In this document: positions 45,422 through 53,496 of the stretch, one piece after another
Numbering within the stretch: the stretch's first letter is position 1
How the letters are laid out: each line of letters starts with the position of its first letter
Origin: Pontibacillus salipaludis
GTDB lineage: Bacteria > Bacillota > Bacilli > Bacillales > BH030062
Length of the DNA: 64,000 nt
Direction of reading: 5' to 3'
NCBI RefSeq assembly: GCF_014642405.1
Contig: NZ_BMIN01000004.1
Span: 186,001-250,000 of the forward strand
Made by a program: the position numbers and the translations under genes
The notes under the pieces: model-generated
Databases searched by the model: none
What the model saw: the letters and a program-made list of their open reading frames with translations, nothing else
What the model was told of the DNA's origin: nothing

Positions 45422-47350
45422 TCACGTTTCATCCTCTTCATCGAGCGTTAATCCATCTACATGTTTGCGGTCTAATTGCTTACGAATCTTTCTGTATTCT
45501 TTAGATTTAAAAATAATATCAAAGTCATAATCCTCAGGATACAACTCTTCTGCCGGAATATGAAGCGCAATCCGCTTATGGTTAACGGTTCGTTTCTCTC
45601 CTTTTACTTGGATCACATAGTTTCCTTTTCCATCAGGTCCTTTATAAACAATACCTGTCTCCTCAGTAGCAAGCACCGTAACATTATCTCCCATATTGTA
45701 ACGGGGAATCGTTTCTTCTCGATTTGTTTTCTTCTTGGAAATTTTTCTAGCATAGGCATTCGTCTTAATTTGCTTTTCCATCGTCTTAGCATCAGCGTCC
45801 TCACGCATTTCATACTTTTTCTCTTCTTTATAAGAGATCTCGTGAGCTTTTTCTATGATTAATGGGTGCATACCAAGTTTTAGAGCAATTTCAAACGCCT
45901 GGCTTTTTCCCGTTGTTCCAAGGAGAAGGCGATACGTTGGACGAAGTGTTTCAAGGTCAAATTCCATTGAACCATTCAGGAAACCACTCCGTAATTCCGC
46001 AAAATCTTTCATCTCATTGTAATGTGTTGTAGCTAACAGCATCGCACCTTTGTCATATAATTGATCCAAAATCGCTGTGGCAAGTCCCATCCCTTCCGTT
46101 GGATCCGTCCCAGATCCAAGTTCGTCAAGCAGCACCAAGGTGTGATCGTTTGTCTCCTGCAGAATGTCAATAATATTCACTAGGCGAGAGCTGAAAGTAC
46201 TTAGGTTTTCAGTAATACTTTGCCCATCACCTATGTCGACAAACAGTTGCTGAAAAATATGAAGGTTGGTTCCTTCCTGAGCCGGGATGTGTAACCCAGC
46301 TTGTGTCATCACCGTCAGTAGACCTACTGTTTTAAGGGTGACCGTTTTCCCGCCTGTATTTGGACCAGTAATGACAAGGGCATGGTAGTCTTCTCCAAGC
46401 GACATACTAAGCGGAACAGGGTCATGAATGAGTGGGTGTGTAGCCTCACAAAGTTCGATCTTATAGTCCGTATTTAAACGAGCAGCGCGCCCCTCAATGC
46501 TTATACCATACTTCGCTTTCGCAAAGATGACGTCGTATTGATGCATCGTTTCCATAGCGACATGAAGGGTTCGATCCTGTTCTAACACTAGTGCTGTTAA
46601 ATAGTATAAAATTTGCTCTACTTCCCTCTCTTCCGCTAGCCTTGTCATTTCGAGCTCTTCCTGTAATCGCGTGACTTCTTCTGGTTCTATAAAGACAGTA
46701 GCTCCAGAGGAAGAAGAATCAAGCACCGTTCCTTTGACTTTATTCCGGTAAGCTGCTTTGATCGGGAGGACGAAACGACCATTCTTCTCCGCAACTACAT
46801 GTTCCTGCATATACGTGGATAGTTTTTTAGATTTAGCTAAACGGCCAATCCGATCTTTAATTTCAGCAAGTTGATTCTGCTTCTGCCTTCTAATTTTCAA
46901 CAATTCTTTAGATGCATAGTCATCTACTTGGCCATGGCGAAGACAACCCTGAATTTCCTGTTCCAGATCACTTAGGTCTTCAATAGACTCAGCATATAAC
47001 GCTACAGTAGGAGCAGCGTACTGTTTGTCTTTCATAAACCGCTTCAATTTCCCACAATGATCAAGAAATGACTGCAGTTGTTGAAACTGATCCGGCCTTA
47101 AAAACATGCCTTTCTTAGCCTGATCAATCATACGACTCACATCATCTAGACTGTGAACGGGCACACTGCTGCTAATCTTCAATATCTCCATCGCTTCATC
47201 TGTTTCCTCAAGCCATCTCTCAATTTGCTTCTGATTAAAAGAAGGTGTCAAAGAAAGAACTGTCTCTTTCCCTCTTTCCGTAAACGCAAACCGAGCTACC
47301 TCTTCTAAAATTGTATAAAAATCCAATACCTCAAACGTCTTCTGATTCAA
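45422..47350 (-). CDS. MutS2-like MutS-family ATPase lacking the Smr nuclease domain
   Basis: 642 residues. N-terminal core and clamp (about 1-300, DSSSSGATVFIEPEEV as in MutS2), ATPase with Walker A GPNTGGKT (329-336) and Walker B LVLLDELGSGTDP (near 405-417), and THYNEMKDFA. MutS2 proteins have about 780 residues with a KOW and a C-terminal Smr endonuclease; here the region after 520 is a short basic/acidic tail with a KOW-like NMGDNVTVLATEETGIVYKG, and no Smr motif. It is therefore a paralogue, probably binding branched DNA or collided ribosomes rather than cutting nucleic acid. Confidence 0.85.
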   Translation of the reverse strand: MNQKTFEVLDFYTILEEVARFAFTERGKETVLSLTPSFNQKQIERWLEETDEAMEILKISSSVPVHSLDDVSRMIDQAKKGMFLRPDQFQQLQSFLDHCGKLKRFMKDKQYAAPTVALYAESIEDLSDLEQEIQGCLRHGQVDDYASKELLKIRRQKQNQLAEIKDRIGRLAKSKKLSTYMQEHVVAEKNGRFVLPIKAAYRNKVKGTVLDSSSSGATVFIEPEEVTRLQEELEMTRLAEEREVEQILYYLTALVLEQDRTLHVAMETMHQYDVIFAKAKYGISIEGRAARLNTDYKIELCEATHPLIHDPVPLSMSLGEDYHALVITGPNTGGKTVTLKTVGLLTVMTQAGLHIPAQEGTNLHIFQQLFVDIGDGQSITENLSTFSSRLVNIIDILQETNDHTLVLLDELGSGTDPTEGMGLATAILDQLYDKGAMLLATTHYNEMKDFAELRSGFLNGSMEFDLETLRPTYRLLLGTTGKSQAFEIALKLGMHPLIIEKAHEISYKEEKKYEMREDADAKTMEKQIKTNAYARKISKKKTNREETIPRYNMGDNVTVLATEETGIVYKGPDGKGNYVIQVKGEKRTVNHKRIALHIPAEELYPEDYDFDIIFKSKEYRKIRKQLDRKHVDGLTLDEEDET

Positions 47351-47380
47351 CTTCTATATCCTCCTTAGCGCCCAGAAATG

Positions 47381-47426
47381 CTTTAGCACAGTAAAGGGTG
47401 TCTGGCACGCTTTATTCAAGTAAAGT
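47381..47426. repeat. REP-like palindrome, copy 2
   Basis: CTTTA..AGTAAAGGGTGTCTGGCACGCTTTA..TAAAG; imperfect version of the GGGTGTC palindrome with outer CTTTA/TAAAG arms. Confidence 0.65.
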
Positions 47427-47442
47427 GTTTTATATTAAAAAA

Positions 47443-47469
47443 AGCTGCAATGAATGTATCATTGCAGCT
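47443..47469 (-). terminator. Hairpin with U tract upstream of the MutS2-like gene
   Basis: AGCTGCAATGA and TCATTGCAGCT pair 11/11; AAAAAAA precedes it on the plus strand, giving a minus-strand terminator. It lies upstream of the MutS2-like gene, so it would end a transcript from 47.5-47.9 kb or attenuate. Confidence 0.65.
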
Positions 47470-47518
47470 AACCTTCGATTCCATCATCCAATCGAGTGCA
47501 GACGTGTACAGAAAATAG

Positions 47519-47552
47519 AACAGGGCTATGACATATGTGTCATAGCCCTGTT
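47519..47552. repeat. Perfect 15-bp palindromic hairpin
   Basis: AACAGGGCTATGACA and TGTCATAGCCCTGTT with a 4-base centre; no T tract follows, so operator, replication-associated or RNA-structure roles are all possible. Confidence 0.6.
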
Positions 47553-47581
47553 GTACACTTTGCAAGTTATGCTATGATTCA

Positions 47582-47687
47582 TTGTTCTTAACTACCAAAA
47601 AAGTGTATAGAAAAATAAACTTGCCTGTGTGCAAGCTTTTTCAAACCTTTTTGGTCCGTATTAAGTTAACGGTTAGTTAAGAACAAC
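47582..47687. ncRNA. Candidate structured RNA (three-way junction)
   Basis: Closing stem TTGTTCTTAACTA (47582-47594) with TTAGTTAAGAACAA (47673-47686); branch 1 ACCAAAAA with CTTTTTGGT enclosing CTTGC/GCAAG; branch 2 CCGT..ACGG (about 47656-47672). I know of no family with this shape. The region has no convincing gene. Confidence 0.4.
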
Positions 47688-47836
47688 GACCTTCATAAAA
47701 CATACTCCTTCAAGAGTGATTTCGATTGAATGATTTCTTCGCTTATACAATATAATGTAAACGATTCATGACGCACTGTCAAACCTTCCGGATAATAATC
47801 AATTTATTCTCCATCTTCAGACATCTTATTTATCTA

Positions 47837-47865
47837 TTGTCACCAACTTAGGAGTTTGCTATATT
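47837..47865 (+). promoter_or_regulatory. Promoter of the nucleoside transporter gene
   Basis: TTGTCA (47837-47842), 17 bp, TATATT (47860-47865), about 26 bp before the riboswitch aptamer. Confidence 0.65.
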
Positions 47866-47888
47866 ACTCGTATTCAACTTCATACAAA

Positions 47889-47961
47889 CACCTTATATAT
47901 CTATGGAAATAGGGTCCATAAGTCTCTACCTGGCAACCGTAAATTGCCGGACTATAAGGAA
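47889..47961 (+). promoter_or_regulatory. Purine riboswitch, guanine/hypoxanthine class
   Basis: P1 CCTTATA/TATAAGG (47891-47897, 47953-47959), P2 TATGG/CCATA, J2/3 AGTCTCTACCTGGCAACCGT and P3 with GGCAA..TTGCC. The base equal to position 74 is C (GGACTA), which specifies guanine rather than adenine. A terminator follows at 48013-48057 and then the transporter gene, so guanine should switch expression off. Confidence 0.92.
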
Positions 47962-48012
47962 AGTCTGCATATAATAGCCGAATGATCTTCATTGGGTTAC
48001 GTCTACGTACAT

Positions 48013-48057
48013 GCATCCACTTTCTTTGTAGGACAAAGACCGTGGGTGCTTTTTTTA
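48013..48057 (+). terminator. Riboswitch-controlled terminator
   Basis: GCATCCAC (48013-48020) with GTGGGTGC (48042-48049), an inner CTTTGT/ACAAAG pairing, then T8. Located 52 bp after the aptamer and about 90 bp before the coding start. Confidence 0.8.
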
Positions 48058-48145
48058 TACCCCTTAAGAGGTCTGACGTCATACATCCAACTACGTATAA
48101 GGTTTTGAATGAATGGACATCACTGATTTTACAGGAGGATTAAGA

Positions 48146-49339
48146 ATGGACATTTTATTCGGACTAGGTTCATTAGCAGGAATTATCTTTTTATCTTGGT
48201 TGTTAAGCAGCCATAAAACGTTGGTCAAATGGCGCACCGTTGCAGTCGGACTCGCCCTTGAAGGATTATTTGTGTATTTTATGTTAAAAGTCCCCTTTGG
48301 ACAAAAAATGCTAGATGTCGCAGCTAAAGGCGTCCAGCATGTAATCGACTTTAGTAGCGAGGGAATTAACTTCGTGTTTGGAGGATTGTTTGGAGAAGGG
48401 ACAAATATTCAGTTTGTGTTTGCGATTAATGTATTAGCTGTCATCATATTTATTTCATCTCTTATCGCTGCTCTTTATTATTTACGCATCATCCCGTTTA
48501 TTGTCCGTGGGATCGGATTTATAGTTGGAAAAATATTAGGAACTAGTAAAGTAGAATCCTTTAGTGCTGTAGGGAATACAATGCTTGGGGTTGTAGAAGC
48601 TCCTCTTCTTGTTAAACCTTATTTAAGTAAGATGACGCGCTCTGAGACATTTGCGATTATGGTCGGCGGAACTGCATCTGCTAGTGGCGCTATATTTGTA
48701 GCCTATGCCGGGATGGGCATTGATGTAAAATACCTGCTTATTTCAATTTTCAGTGTCCCTTTTGTATCTCTTACCATCGCCAAAATTTTAGAACCTGAGA
48801 GTGAATCATCTCAGCTCAATGAAGAGATCATTATGGAGAAACCTGAACAAGTTAATGTGTTAGAAGCCATATCTGATGGAGCCGTGAGCGGTGTGAAACT
48901 CGCTTTAAATATTGGAGGGCTTTTAATAGCGTTCATAAGCATTTTGGCATTAGTGAACGGAATACTAGGAATTGTTGAACTGGATCTAGCAACAATATTC
49001 GGCTACGCTCTCTACCCTTTCGCTTTATTGATTGGAATACCAGTAAGCGATGCTTTTCAGGCTGCTTCCATTATCGGAACCAAGATTGCAGCAAATGAAT
49101 TAATTGCCTTTAACATGATGCTTGGCGGACAGGAGAACTTAAAGCCAGAAACGATGGCAATCCTAACAGTAGCCCTATGTAACTTTGCTAACCTGTCTTC
49201 AATTGGTCAGTTAATCGTAGGACTCGGTTCTATAGCTCCTTCTAAGAAGAGTCAGGTGGCCCAGCTTGGTGTAAAGGCCATTATAGGCGGAACATTAGCA
49301 AGCTTTATTACAGCTGTCTTTGTAGGAATGTTCATATAG
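48146..49339 (+). CDS. nupG: Concentrative nucleoside transporter (NupC/NupG family)
   Basis: 397-residue membrane symporter with about 8-10 segments. CNT family motifs: GNTMLGVVEAPLLVKPYL near 147-164 and SKMTRSETFAIMVGGTASASGAIFVAYAGMG, and KIAANELIAF, GQENLKPETMAILTVALCNFANLSSIG near the end. With a guanine riboswitch upstream, it is the purine nucleoside (guanosine/inosine) importer like Bacillus NupG (YxjA). The frame runs from 48113, but the ATG at 48146 behind ACAGGAGGATTAAG is the start. Confidence 0.93.
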   Translation: MDILFGLGSLAGIIFLSWLLSSHKTLVKWRTVAVGLALEGLFVYFMLKVPFGQKMLDVAAKGVQHVIDFSSEGINFVFGGLFGEGTNIQFVFAINVLAVIIFISSLIAALYYLRIIPFIVRGIGFIVGKILGTSKVESFSAVGNTMLGVVEAPLLVKPYLSKMTRSETFAIMVGGTASASGAIFVAYAGMGIDVKYLLISIFSVPFVSLTIAKILEPESESSQLNEEIIMEKPEQVNVLEAISDGAVSGVKLALNIGGLLIAFISILALVNGILGIVELDLATIFGYALYPFALLIGIPVSDAFQAASIIGTKIAANELIAFNMMLGGQENLKPETMAILTVALCNFANLSSIGQLIVGLGSIAPSKKSQVAQLGVKAIIGGTLASFITAVFVGMFI

Positions 49340-49343
49340 TATA

Positions 49344-49380
49344 AAAGAAAGCACATGCATTCGTATGCATGTGCTTTCTT
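49344..49380. terminator. Bidirectional terminator
   Basis: AAGAAAGCACATGCAT and ATGCATGTGCTTTCTT, 4-base loop, between convergent genes. Confidence 0.9.
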
Positions 49381-49558
49381 AATTCGAGGTAATTGCGTTT
49401 ATGGTGTTCCACTTATTAAGTAACTGATCTAACTCTTGGCTTAATTGCAACGTATATTCGTCATTAAATCCACGTTGAATTGCACTATCAACCATTTCCT
49501 TACGCTTCTTCTCAATTTCCATACCAACTAACTTAGGCGTTGATAAAGTTGCATTCAA
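49379..49558 (-). CDS. Spo0E-like aspartyl-phosphate phosphatase
   Basis: 59-residue two-helix protein of the Spo0E/YnzD/YisI family, which dephosphorylate Spo0A~P and delay sporulation. The signature is IEKKRKEMVDSAIQRGFNDEYTLQLSQELDQLLNKW, with the SQELD motif near residue 43-47. A frame extends to 49633, but no ribosome site supports that start; TTG at 49558 is 8 bases from AGGAG and gives the usual family length. A recoded start matters because the extra 25 residues show no family similarity. Confidence 0.82.
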   Translation of the reverse strand: MNATLSTPKLVGMEIEKKRKEMVDSAIQRGFNDEYTLQLSQELDQLLNKWNTINAITSN

Positions 49559-49773
49559 GTTGTCCACTCCTAATGAAGGTTTGATTAGCATGTCTACTCT
49601 AGGATGTTTAAACTGAATTGCGTGAATATTCACACTAAAGATTCTTTTAATCTACTTGTTTAAACTATATTTTAATGCCCCTTATACCAAAAGTAAATAG
49701 TCTGATGTCTAATTATGACAAGTGAATGCATATTCACTTCTATAGCCCTATGAACCTAAACCACATTAACGCA

Positions 49774-49837
49774 CGAAAGCGTGCCAGACACCCTTCACTA
49801 CAGCAAATGACTAAAGGGTGTCTGGCACGCTGTAAGT
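49774..49837. repeat. REP-like inverted pair, copy 3
   Basis: GAAAGCGTGCCAGACACCCTTC (left) and CTAAAGGGTGTCTGGCACGC (right) form an imperfect stem with about 16 bases between. Confidence 0.75.
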
Positions 49838-49862
49838 CTTTACATGGCTAAAGCAGTACTGT

Positions 49863-50480
49863 TTAGCGGTTTACCGGAACCCAGTCGTCAGGTTTCCAGG
49901 TGTCAGGAATAACGAGACTACCTTTATAGAGAAAATAGAATCCCCATTCCCTTAAAAAGAAAGGAACCCTTGTTTCTAATGATTGATAGGCAGAGGTTGT
50001 AGTCGGTGATGCCTCACTATCTAGGTTAATTTGATTAGCAATCGCGATCGATCGCTTCATATGAAGAGGATCACTGACTAGAGTATAATCTTCAAAACCT
50101 TGCTCTTGTCCAATAAGCTTCGCGTTTATGATATTCCCTTCTGTAATCTTAGAGGTCATATCCACGAACGTATCATGCTTAGGAACCCCCATGTCCACTG
50201 CATAGTCACGAGCCACTTCTGATTCAGCAAAAGGTGCCCCCTCGCCTTTTCCACCTGTAAAGATGATATGATCTACATCTCCCTTTTTATATAGCTTAAC
50301 TGCATGATTCACTCGCTCTCTTAAAACAGGTGAAGGTTTATCATGATAAGCTGCTGCACCAAGCACAATAGCCGCATCCGTCTTGCGCGTTTCTCCACCC
50401 TCAAATGTCCAGATTGAGTAACCGATATAGGCAACGTAAAGGACCCCGATCCAGAATAGTAGTTTAAATAATCTTTTCAA
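49863..50480 (-). CDS. YdcF/SanA family (DUF218) membrane-anchored protein
   Basis: 205 residues: one N-terminal transmembrane helix (about 5-24), then a DUF218 domain with AAIVLGAAAYHDKPSPVLRERV, DHIIFTGGKGEG, SEVARDYAVDMGVP and VSDPLHMKRS. Such proteins (SanA, ElyC, YdcF) act at the cell envelope; biochemical role unclear. RBS GAAAAGG. No operon partner. Confidence 0.85.
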   Translation of the reverse strand: MKRLFKLLFWIGVLYVAYIGYSIWTFEGGETRKTDAAIVLGAAAYHDKPSPVLRERVNHAVKLYKKGDVDHIIFTGGKGEGAPFAESEVARDYAVDMGVPKHDTFVDMTSKITEGNIINAKLIGQEQGFEDYTLVSDPLHMKRSIAIANQINLDSEASPTTTSAYQSLETRVPFFLREWGFYFLYKGSLVIPDTWKPDDWVPVNR

Positions 50481-50707
50481 TGTCTTTTCCCCTTCTCACT
50501 CGCATACTAGCACGTTTTAAGGGTATAACAGGTCTCTTCTTTTCTGCAACCGTTCGAAAGTCATAAAGAGGTTAAATAGATAATTCAGCTCCAAAAGTCT
50601 ACTTCAAAAAAATATAGGAAATTCGCTTATGCATATTGTATATAAATTAATTTTCATGTATATTTATTAATACATTCAATCGAACGTAGTTACGGAGGGA
50701 ACAAAAA

Positions 50708-52018
50708 ATGACATGGACACATCTACTCGAATCAATACACGACCGCCTAGCTCCAACAATGGCCAAAGACTTCCCAAATCTTCCTGTTGAGAAAGAAGAG
50801 GGCTGTTATTATTACGGTACTGATGGCAAAGAATATCTCGATTTCTCTTCTGGCATTGCTGTAACAAATGTAGGCCATAGGCACCCTAAAGTCGTTCAGG
50901 CGATTAAAGATGGTGCGGATCACCTAACTCATGGGCCATCAGGCGTTATTATGTATGAACCGCTTCTTACATTAGCGGATCGATTAGCTACAATTATGCC
51001 AGGAAATCTAGACTGCTTTTTCTTCTCTAATAGCGGAACAGAAGCTGTAGAAGGAGCACTAAAACTAGCCAAACATACAACAGAACGACCTTATGTCATT
51101 TCCTTCACTGGAGGATTTCACGGCAGAACACTCGGATCATTAGGAGTGAGCACCTCCAAAAGTAAATACCGCAAATTCATGCAACCAAACGGGTTAACCT
51201 ATCAAATTCCATACGCTAACCCGAAGGCTTGTCCTGAGGGCGAAGATGTTGGTGAATTTTGCGTGAAACAACTAGAGAAAGATTTTCAAACTTTGTTTGA
51301 GCACCAGGTAACACCTGATGAAGTAGCTTGCATGATCTTAGAGCCTGTCTTAGGAGAGGGTGGTTACATTATCCCTCCAAAAGAATGGCTTCAAAAAATT
51401 CGCGAAGTCTGCGACCAACACGGCATTTTGCTTATTTTCGATGAGGTTCAAACTGGATTTGGCAGAACAGGAGAATGGTTTGCAGCTGATACATTTGGTG
51501 TAACACCAGATATTATGGCTGTAGCGAAAGCAATGGCATCAGGTCTACCACTAAGTGCCACAGTCGCCTCTAAAGAACTTATGAAAAAATGGCCTGTCGG
51601 ATCCCACGCAACAACATACGGAGGAAATCCGATTGCCTGTAACGCTGCACTTGCTGTCCTGGACGTAATCCAAGAAGAAAAGTTGTTAGACAACACAAAA
51701 GAAGTCGGCGCGTATGCATACGAAAAACTCCAAACATTAGCCGCTAAGCATGACGTTGTCGGAGACGTTCGCGGTGTTGGTCTAATGCTCGGCCTTGAAA
51801 TTGTTAATCCTGTAACAGGAGAAGGAGACAGCGAAGGGCTGATGACCATCTTACAATCTGCTTTAGAAAAAGGAGCGCTCTTCTACTTCTGCGGCAACAA
51901 AACGGAAGTCATTCGGGTAATCCCACCACTTACCATGACAAAAGCTCAAATTGACGAAGGTATGGCCATATTAGACGCAGCGCTTACTGAGTACGAAGCA
52001 TCCATCAGCGTATCCTAA
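50708..52018 (+). CDS. gabT: 4-aminobutyrate aminotransferase (class III)
   Basis: 436-residue PLP enzyme transferring the amino group of GABA (or a similar omega-amine) to 2-oxoglutarate. [18 protein letters not shown] near 104-121, [38 protein letters not shown] with the PLP-ring Asp near 251, and the PLP Lys in [14 protein letters not shown] near 277. RBS GGAGGGAAC. No succinate-semialdehyde dehydrogenase nearby, so the exact amine is inferred from similarity only. Confidence 0.87.
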   Translation: MTWTHLLESIHDRLAPTMAKDFPNLPVEKEEGCYYYGTDGKEYLDFSSGIAVTNVGHRHPKVVQAIKDGADHLTHGPSGVIMYEPLLTLADRLATIMPGNLDCFFFSNSGTEAVEGALKLAKHTTERPYVISFTGGFHGRTLGSLGVSTSKSKYRKFMQPNGLTYQIPYANPKACPEGEDVGEFCVKQLEKDFQTLFEHQVTPDEVACMILEPVLGEGGYIIPPKEWLQKIREVCDQHGILLIFDEVQTGFGRTGEWFAADTFGVTPDIMAVAKAMASGLPLSATVASKELMKKWPVGSHATTYGGNPIACNAALAVLDVIQEEKLLDNTKEVGAYAYEKLQTLAAKHDVVGDVRGVGLMLGLEIVNPVTGEGDSEGLMTILQSALEKGALFYFCGNKTEVIRVIPPLTMTKAQIDEGMAILDAALTEYEASISVS

Positions 52019-52036
52019 TCTACAACTATATTCCTG

Positions 52037-52092
52037 TTGTCGACCAACCGGCACTACAGGACCACACCCCTGCAGGCCGGAAGCATCGACAA
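52037..52092 (+). other. Structured 3' UTR hairpin after gabT
   Basis: TTGTCGA (52037-52043) with TCGACAA (52086-52092), then CCGGC with GCCGG, then CTACAGG with CCTGCAG (one mismatch), closing an 8-base loop. It lies between the stop codon and the terminator at 52131. A weaker TCTATGA/TCATAGA pair follows. Confidence 0.5.
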
Positions 52093-52130
52093 AACTCATA
52101 TGGGTTCTCTATGATGGTCTCATAGAAAAA

Positions 52131-52167
52131 CACCGTTCAGCATCCTTTGCTGAACGGTGTTTTTTTA
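52131..52167 (+). terminator. Terminator of gabT
   Basis: CACCGTTCAGCA and TGCTGAACGGTG arms, 5-base loop, T7 tract. Confidence 0.9.
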
Positions 52168-52262
52168 ATTTTAAATGTTCCATTAATGTAAATATAATAT
52201 GCTTTTTCAAGAATAGGATAACAATCTTATAAACTCGAAGCTGAGATGCTCCAGTTTGAATT

Positions 52263-52438
52263 GGGGCCGTTGCGTTAATATGTGCTAGGGCTAGCTGGAG
52301 GACAACTCGCTTTCCTACGGGGAGCTGGGAAGCCTCCTCGTTCGCTAACGCTCTCTGTGGGGTCTTCCCTAGGCTCCTCCCCCCGCGGGAGTCTCGCAGT
52401 CCTCCAGCTAGCCCTGATAAAATTTAATGAACGGACCC
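52263..52438 (-). repeat. CPR element R11 (reverse)
   Basis: Inner arms AGGGCTAGCTGGAGGAC (52287-52303) and GTCCTCCAGCTAGCCCT (52399-52415) pair 17/17; outer GGGGCCGTT with AACGGACCC pair with one mismatch. Upstream ACTCGAAGCTGAGAT matches the flank of R1 and R14. Confidence 0.88.
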
Positions 52439-52506
52439 TGCCACTGAAATGAGTAAGACAGATGCATCTTAGATCTTTGAAGAGCTTCCTATTACTAATT
52501 TGGCGA

Positions 52507-52686
52507 TGTTTTTGTTTAACCTAATTACAGTTACGATGGGACGGGGAAAACGCGAGACTCCCGTGGAAAAACGGGCTTCCGAGATCCCACAGAGAGCGTA
52601 GCGAACGAGGAAGCTCGGGAGTTCGTCCACAGGAAAGCGAGTGTTTTCCCCGTCCCATCTTCATCTCAACCAAGTAAACAAAAATA
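52507..52686 (+). repeat. CPR element R12 (forward)
   Basis: Inner arms GATGGGACGGGGAAAAC (52535-52551) and GTTTTCCCCGTCCCATC (52643-52659) pair 17/17. Outer TGTTTTTGTTTA (52507-52518) and TAAACAAAAATA (52675-52686) pair 11/12, with a sequence unrelated to the GTTTCCGTT type of other copies. Confidence 0.88.
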
Positions 52687-52732
52687 TTAACTTTATTCAT
52701 CTATTAATATCAATCCTCAACAAACAAAAAAA

Positions 52733-52762
52733 CGAGTGTAACATCCGCGGATGTCACACTCG
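52733..52762 (-). terminator. Terminator of the tre operon
   Basis: CGAGTGT-ACATCC and GGATGT-ACACTCG arms, A tract on the plus strand; just beyond the treR stop. Confidence 0.85.
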
Positions 52763-52771
52763 CTCTACTCG

Positions 52772-53482
52772 TTAACGACGGGCAAAGTCTACAAATCGAA
52801 ACTTGTCTGGTCTGTGCCTTGATTCTGTATACTGGAACAGCGTTGCATCATCCAGATAAACGTAGTTTTTAATCACCACTACGTTCGCAAACCCTTCAAG
52901 ATCTAATAACGTGCGATCTTCAGAAGTCGGTTCTTCTACCGTAATTTCTTTCTTCGCGAAGCTAATGGTTAGACCGACCTCCCCCTCAAGATATGCATAA
53001 ATCGAATCTTCACAAATCTCTCGGGTTAATCGAGGAACACTACCATAGTAAAGGTAATCTTTATCCAAAATGATCCGCTCTCCACTGAATTCTCGCGAAC
53101 GACTTACATACCAAACCAAGGACTCTTCATCTAGCTGCATCGCTTCTTGAATATACAGTTCAGGATGAATGAGGGAAAGTTCATTCACATGAGTATTGGT
53201 CGCCTCGCCCATAGCTTTGGAAACTTCCTTAAAACTAACAAGACCTGAGACTGGGAAATTGAATTTATCAACATCTAAAACAACTGATCCTTTGCCTCGC
53301 ACTTTCTGAATAAACCCATTTTGCGATAACAGATTCAACGCCTTCCGGATCGTCTCTCTCGAAGTCTGGAAGGTTTCCGCTAACTCATTTTCAGATGGCA
53401 GGGTCTGGCCTTCCTTATACACGTTCATCTTAATCGAATCTACAAGTTCTTCATAAATGCCCATAAACTTATTCTGCTTCAC
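52772..53482 (-). CDS. treR: Trehalose operon repressor TreR (GntR/HutC family)
   Basis: 236 residues. GntR winged helix at 5-70 (MGIYEELVDSIKMNVYKEGQTLPSENELAETF, SRETIRKALNLLSQNGFIQKVRGKGSVVL) and a UTRA effector domain expected to bind trehalose-6-phosphate. Third gene of treB-treC-treR, 14 bp after treC. Its operators are predicted upstream of treB at 56711 and 56743. Confidence 0.93.
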   Translation of the reverse strand: MKQNKFMGIYEELVDSIKMNVYKEGQTLPSENELAETFQTSRETIRKALNLLSQNGFIQKVRGKGSVVLDVDKFNFPVSGLVSFKEVSKAMGEATNTHVNELSLIHPELYIQEAMQLDEESLVWYVSRSREFSGERIILDKDYLYYGSVPRLTREICEDSIYAYLEGEVGLTISFAKKEITVEEPTSEDRTLLDLEGFANVVVIKNYVYLDDATLFQYTESRHRPDKFRFVDFARR

Positions 53483-53496
53483 ATAGCACCACTCAT

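Noticed and set aside
47864-48082. Minus-strand open frame of 72 codons
   Set aside because: It is antisense to the guanine riboswitch and its terminator; no ribosome site or family.
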